Shown here piece by piece: positions 58,431 through 59,401 of a DNA stretch of 59,401 bases. The stretch comes from Methanobrevibacter sp. Lineage in GTDB: Archaea; Methanobacteriota; Methanobacteria; Methanobacteriales; Methanobacteriaceae. Location of the stretch: the NCBI GenBank assembly GCA_017407115.1, contig JAFQXD010000029.1, forward strand, positions 1-59,401, in the 5' to 3' direction. Position 1 is the stretch's first letter. Each line of letters begins with the position of its first letter. The notes beneath the pieces were generated by a model that had not been told where the DNA came from, ran no database searches, and saw only the letters and a list, made by a program, of their open reading frames with translations. The position numbers and the translations under genes were made by a program.

Positions 58431-59187
58431 TAAGAAATAAGTCTTCTACCTTCTCTTCATCAATATGAAGCATTGTTCTGACTTTATTATAGAGGTCTAC
58501 TACTGTAGCGACTTCTATTCTATTCCAGAACTTTAATTTTTTATTATAAGTTTTAAAAGAAGCATTTTCAAATTCAACTTGTCTTGCGAGGAATTCTCTC
58601 ATTCCTGCGATTTTAGTTTCCATATCGTATTCTTGCTCTTCATATTTTTCTGCAATATGGTTAGCAAGTTTCTTTTCTTCTTCAGTGTAGATGGTTTGGC
58701 CTTGCATGACTTTACCCCATACTACACGTTCATTAGTGTTTAATTCTTTGAATAAATCTGCATGAGCTTGCATTTCCGATATTGCTTGACTATCAGTCAA
58801 TGGTTTTACTACGAGGTCAAGGATGACTTCTTCCCCATTCTTTAACCTGTAAATCATTTTTAGCGTATAGTTTTCTTCTAGCTCATCGATTAAAGCTAAT
58901 AGTTCTTTTTCAGATTTAATGTGTTTACGTACTTTTTCCACAGATTCTTCTGTGTTTGCTACGTCTAATTTTTTCATAGCTTCTCTGTATTTATAGAGAA
59001 CCTCTTTTAGATATGCTAATTCATCATCAGTTAGGTCTTCCTGGTTTAAGCATTTTTCAACAACAACTATCTCATCATCTTCAAGTATATCTAAAGGTAG
59101 TTGTTTGCATTCTGTGAGATATTGGGTGTTTAATAAATGTTTGTCGATGAATTCTCTTTCTTCTGTTGTAACTTCTTTTTTGGACAT
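58423..59187 (-). CDS. Tail assembly chaperone (second copy)
   Basis: Identical to 4209-4973. The same start is used: ATG 59187 with GTAGGAGGTA upstream. Confidence 0.8.
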   Translation of the reverse strand: MSKKEVTTEEREFIDKHLLNTQYLTECKQLPLDILEDDEIVVVEKCLNQEDLTDDELAYLKEVLYKYREAMKKLDVANTEESVEKVRKHIKSEKELLALIDELEENYTLKMIYRLKNGEEVILDLVVKPLTDSQAISEMQAHADLFKELNTNERVVWGKVMQGQTIYTEEEKKLANHIAEKYEEQEYDMETKIAGMREFLARQVEFENASFKTYNKKLKFWNRIEVATVVDLYNKVRTMLHIDEEKVEDLFLNE

Positions 59188-59227
59188 AAAAAAAATACCT
59201 CCTACATATTTTCCAAAATAAAACACG

Positions 59228-59273
59228 AAAAAAAATAATAATAAAATCTTGTAATAAAAAAAACAAAAAAAAA
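59228..59273 (-). terminator. Poly-T terminator or attenuator (second copy)
   Basis: Same T-runs as 5014-5059. Confidence 0.6.
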
Positions 59274-59293
59274 TATAATTTGAAGAAATATAT

Positions 59294-59401
59294 TTAGTGT
59301 TTGAACACTAAAGCTTCAAATTTAATACCGAATGTTCCGTCAGTTGGAGTAGTATCAAAATCACCAATAGTGGCATATCTTAATACACCCATTTCTTCAT
59401 A
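59294..59401 (-). CDS. Tail tube protein, C-terminal part only
   Basis: Last 35 codons of the tube gene seen whole at 5080-5484; its start lies beyond the right edge of this window. Confidence 0.8.
   Translation of the reverse strand, partial: YEEMGVLRYATIGDFDTTPTDGTFGIKFEALVFKH

Larger units (their letters stand above)
54215..59401. repeat. Terminal direct repeat, copy 2 (same DNA as 1-5187)
   Basis: Second reading of the first 5187 bases, offset 54,214. It begins inside the hub gene's glutamate codons and ends inside the tail tube gene. Use this copy for the uninterrupted junction between tape measure, 151-residue protein and hub. Confidence 0.97.

Overview
This window is an almost complete genome of a temperate, contractile-tailed virus of a methanogenic archaeon, most likely a member of the Methanobacteriales (Methanobrevibacter or Methanosphaera type). 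The evidence is AT-rich DNA, archaeal TATA boxes and poly-T terminators, GGTGA/AGGAGGTGA ribosome binding sites, two cysteine peptidases of the kind that cut pseudomurein, an AbrB-type regulator, a DUF1874 (AcrIII-1-like) protein and a tail fibre built like the adhesins of gut methanogens. Bases 1-5187 are repeated as 54215-59401, so the sequence is a circular or circularly permuted molecule of 54,214 bp read slightly more than once around.

Almost everything is read from the minus strand. Early region (32757 down to 17391): about forty small, tightly overlapping genes, many under 60 codons. They include an ERF annealing protein, a SWIM zinc finger, two ribbon-helix-helix-like proteins, an HNH nuclease, a DUF262 protein, two ASCH-like paralogues, a ferredoxin and an AcrIII-1-like ring-nuclease homologue. 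The operon ends with a cyclin-fold-like protein and a TFB-like zinc ribbon, where tailed phages often carry a late-gene activator. Late region (17200 leftwards through base 1, re-entering at 54214 and ending at 37779): holin, XhlA-like protein, TerS, TerL, portal, MuF, protease, capsid, neck, sheath, tube, tail chaperones, tape measure, hub with fused transglutaminase-type peptidase, baseplate, fibres and a C39-like lysin, then two hairpin terminators. Lysogeny region (37126 to 33626): tyrosine integrase, an unknown protein and a DUF4041/GIY-YIG protein. Only the AbrB regulator (32939-33118), a candidate small RNA and a silent fibre cassette lie on the plus strand.

Most notable: (1) the main tail-fibre gene (44345-47878) meets tail-to-tail an inverted alternative C-terminal cassette (43830-44348), and a matching inverted repeat sits in the same reading phase in both, so inversion would swap the receptor-binding end; (2) the only long gap in the late operon (11783-12394) is bracketed by two tRNA-like acceptor/T-arm folds, one of them a perfect 39-nt minihelix; (3) a split TFB-like gene pair stands at the early/late boundary, and its zinc-ribbon half has no standard start codon; (4) a hub-transglutaminase fusion, a ferredoxin and an AcrIII-1-like protein are present. 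All family assignments are from reading the translated sequence; no database search was run.
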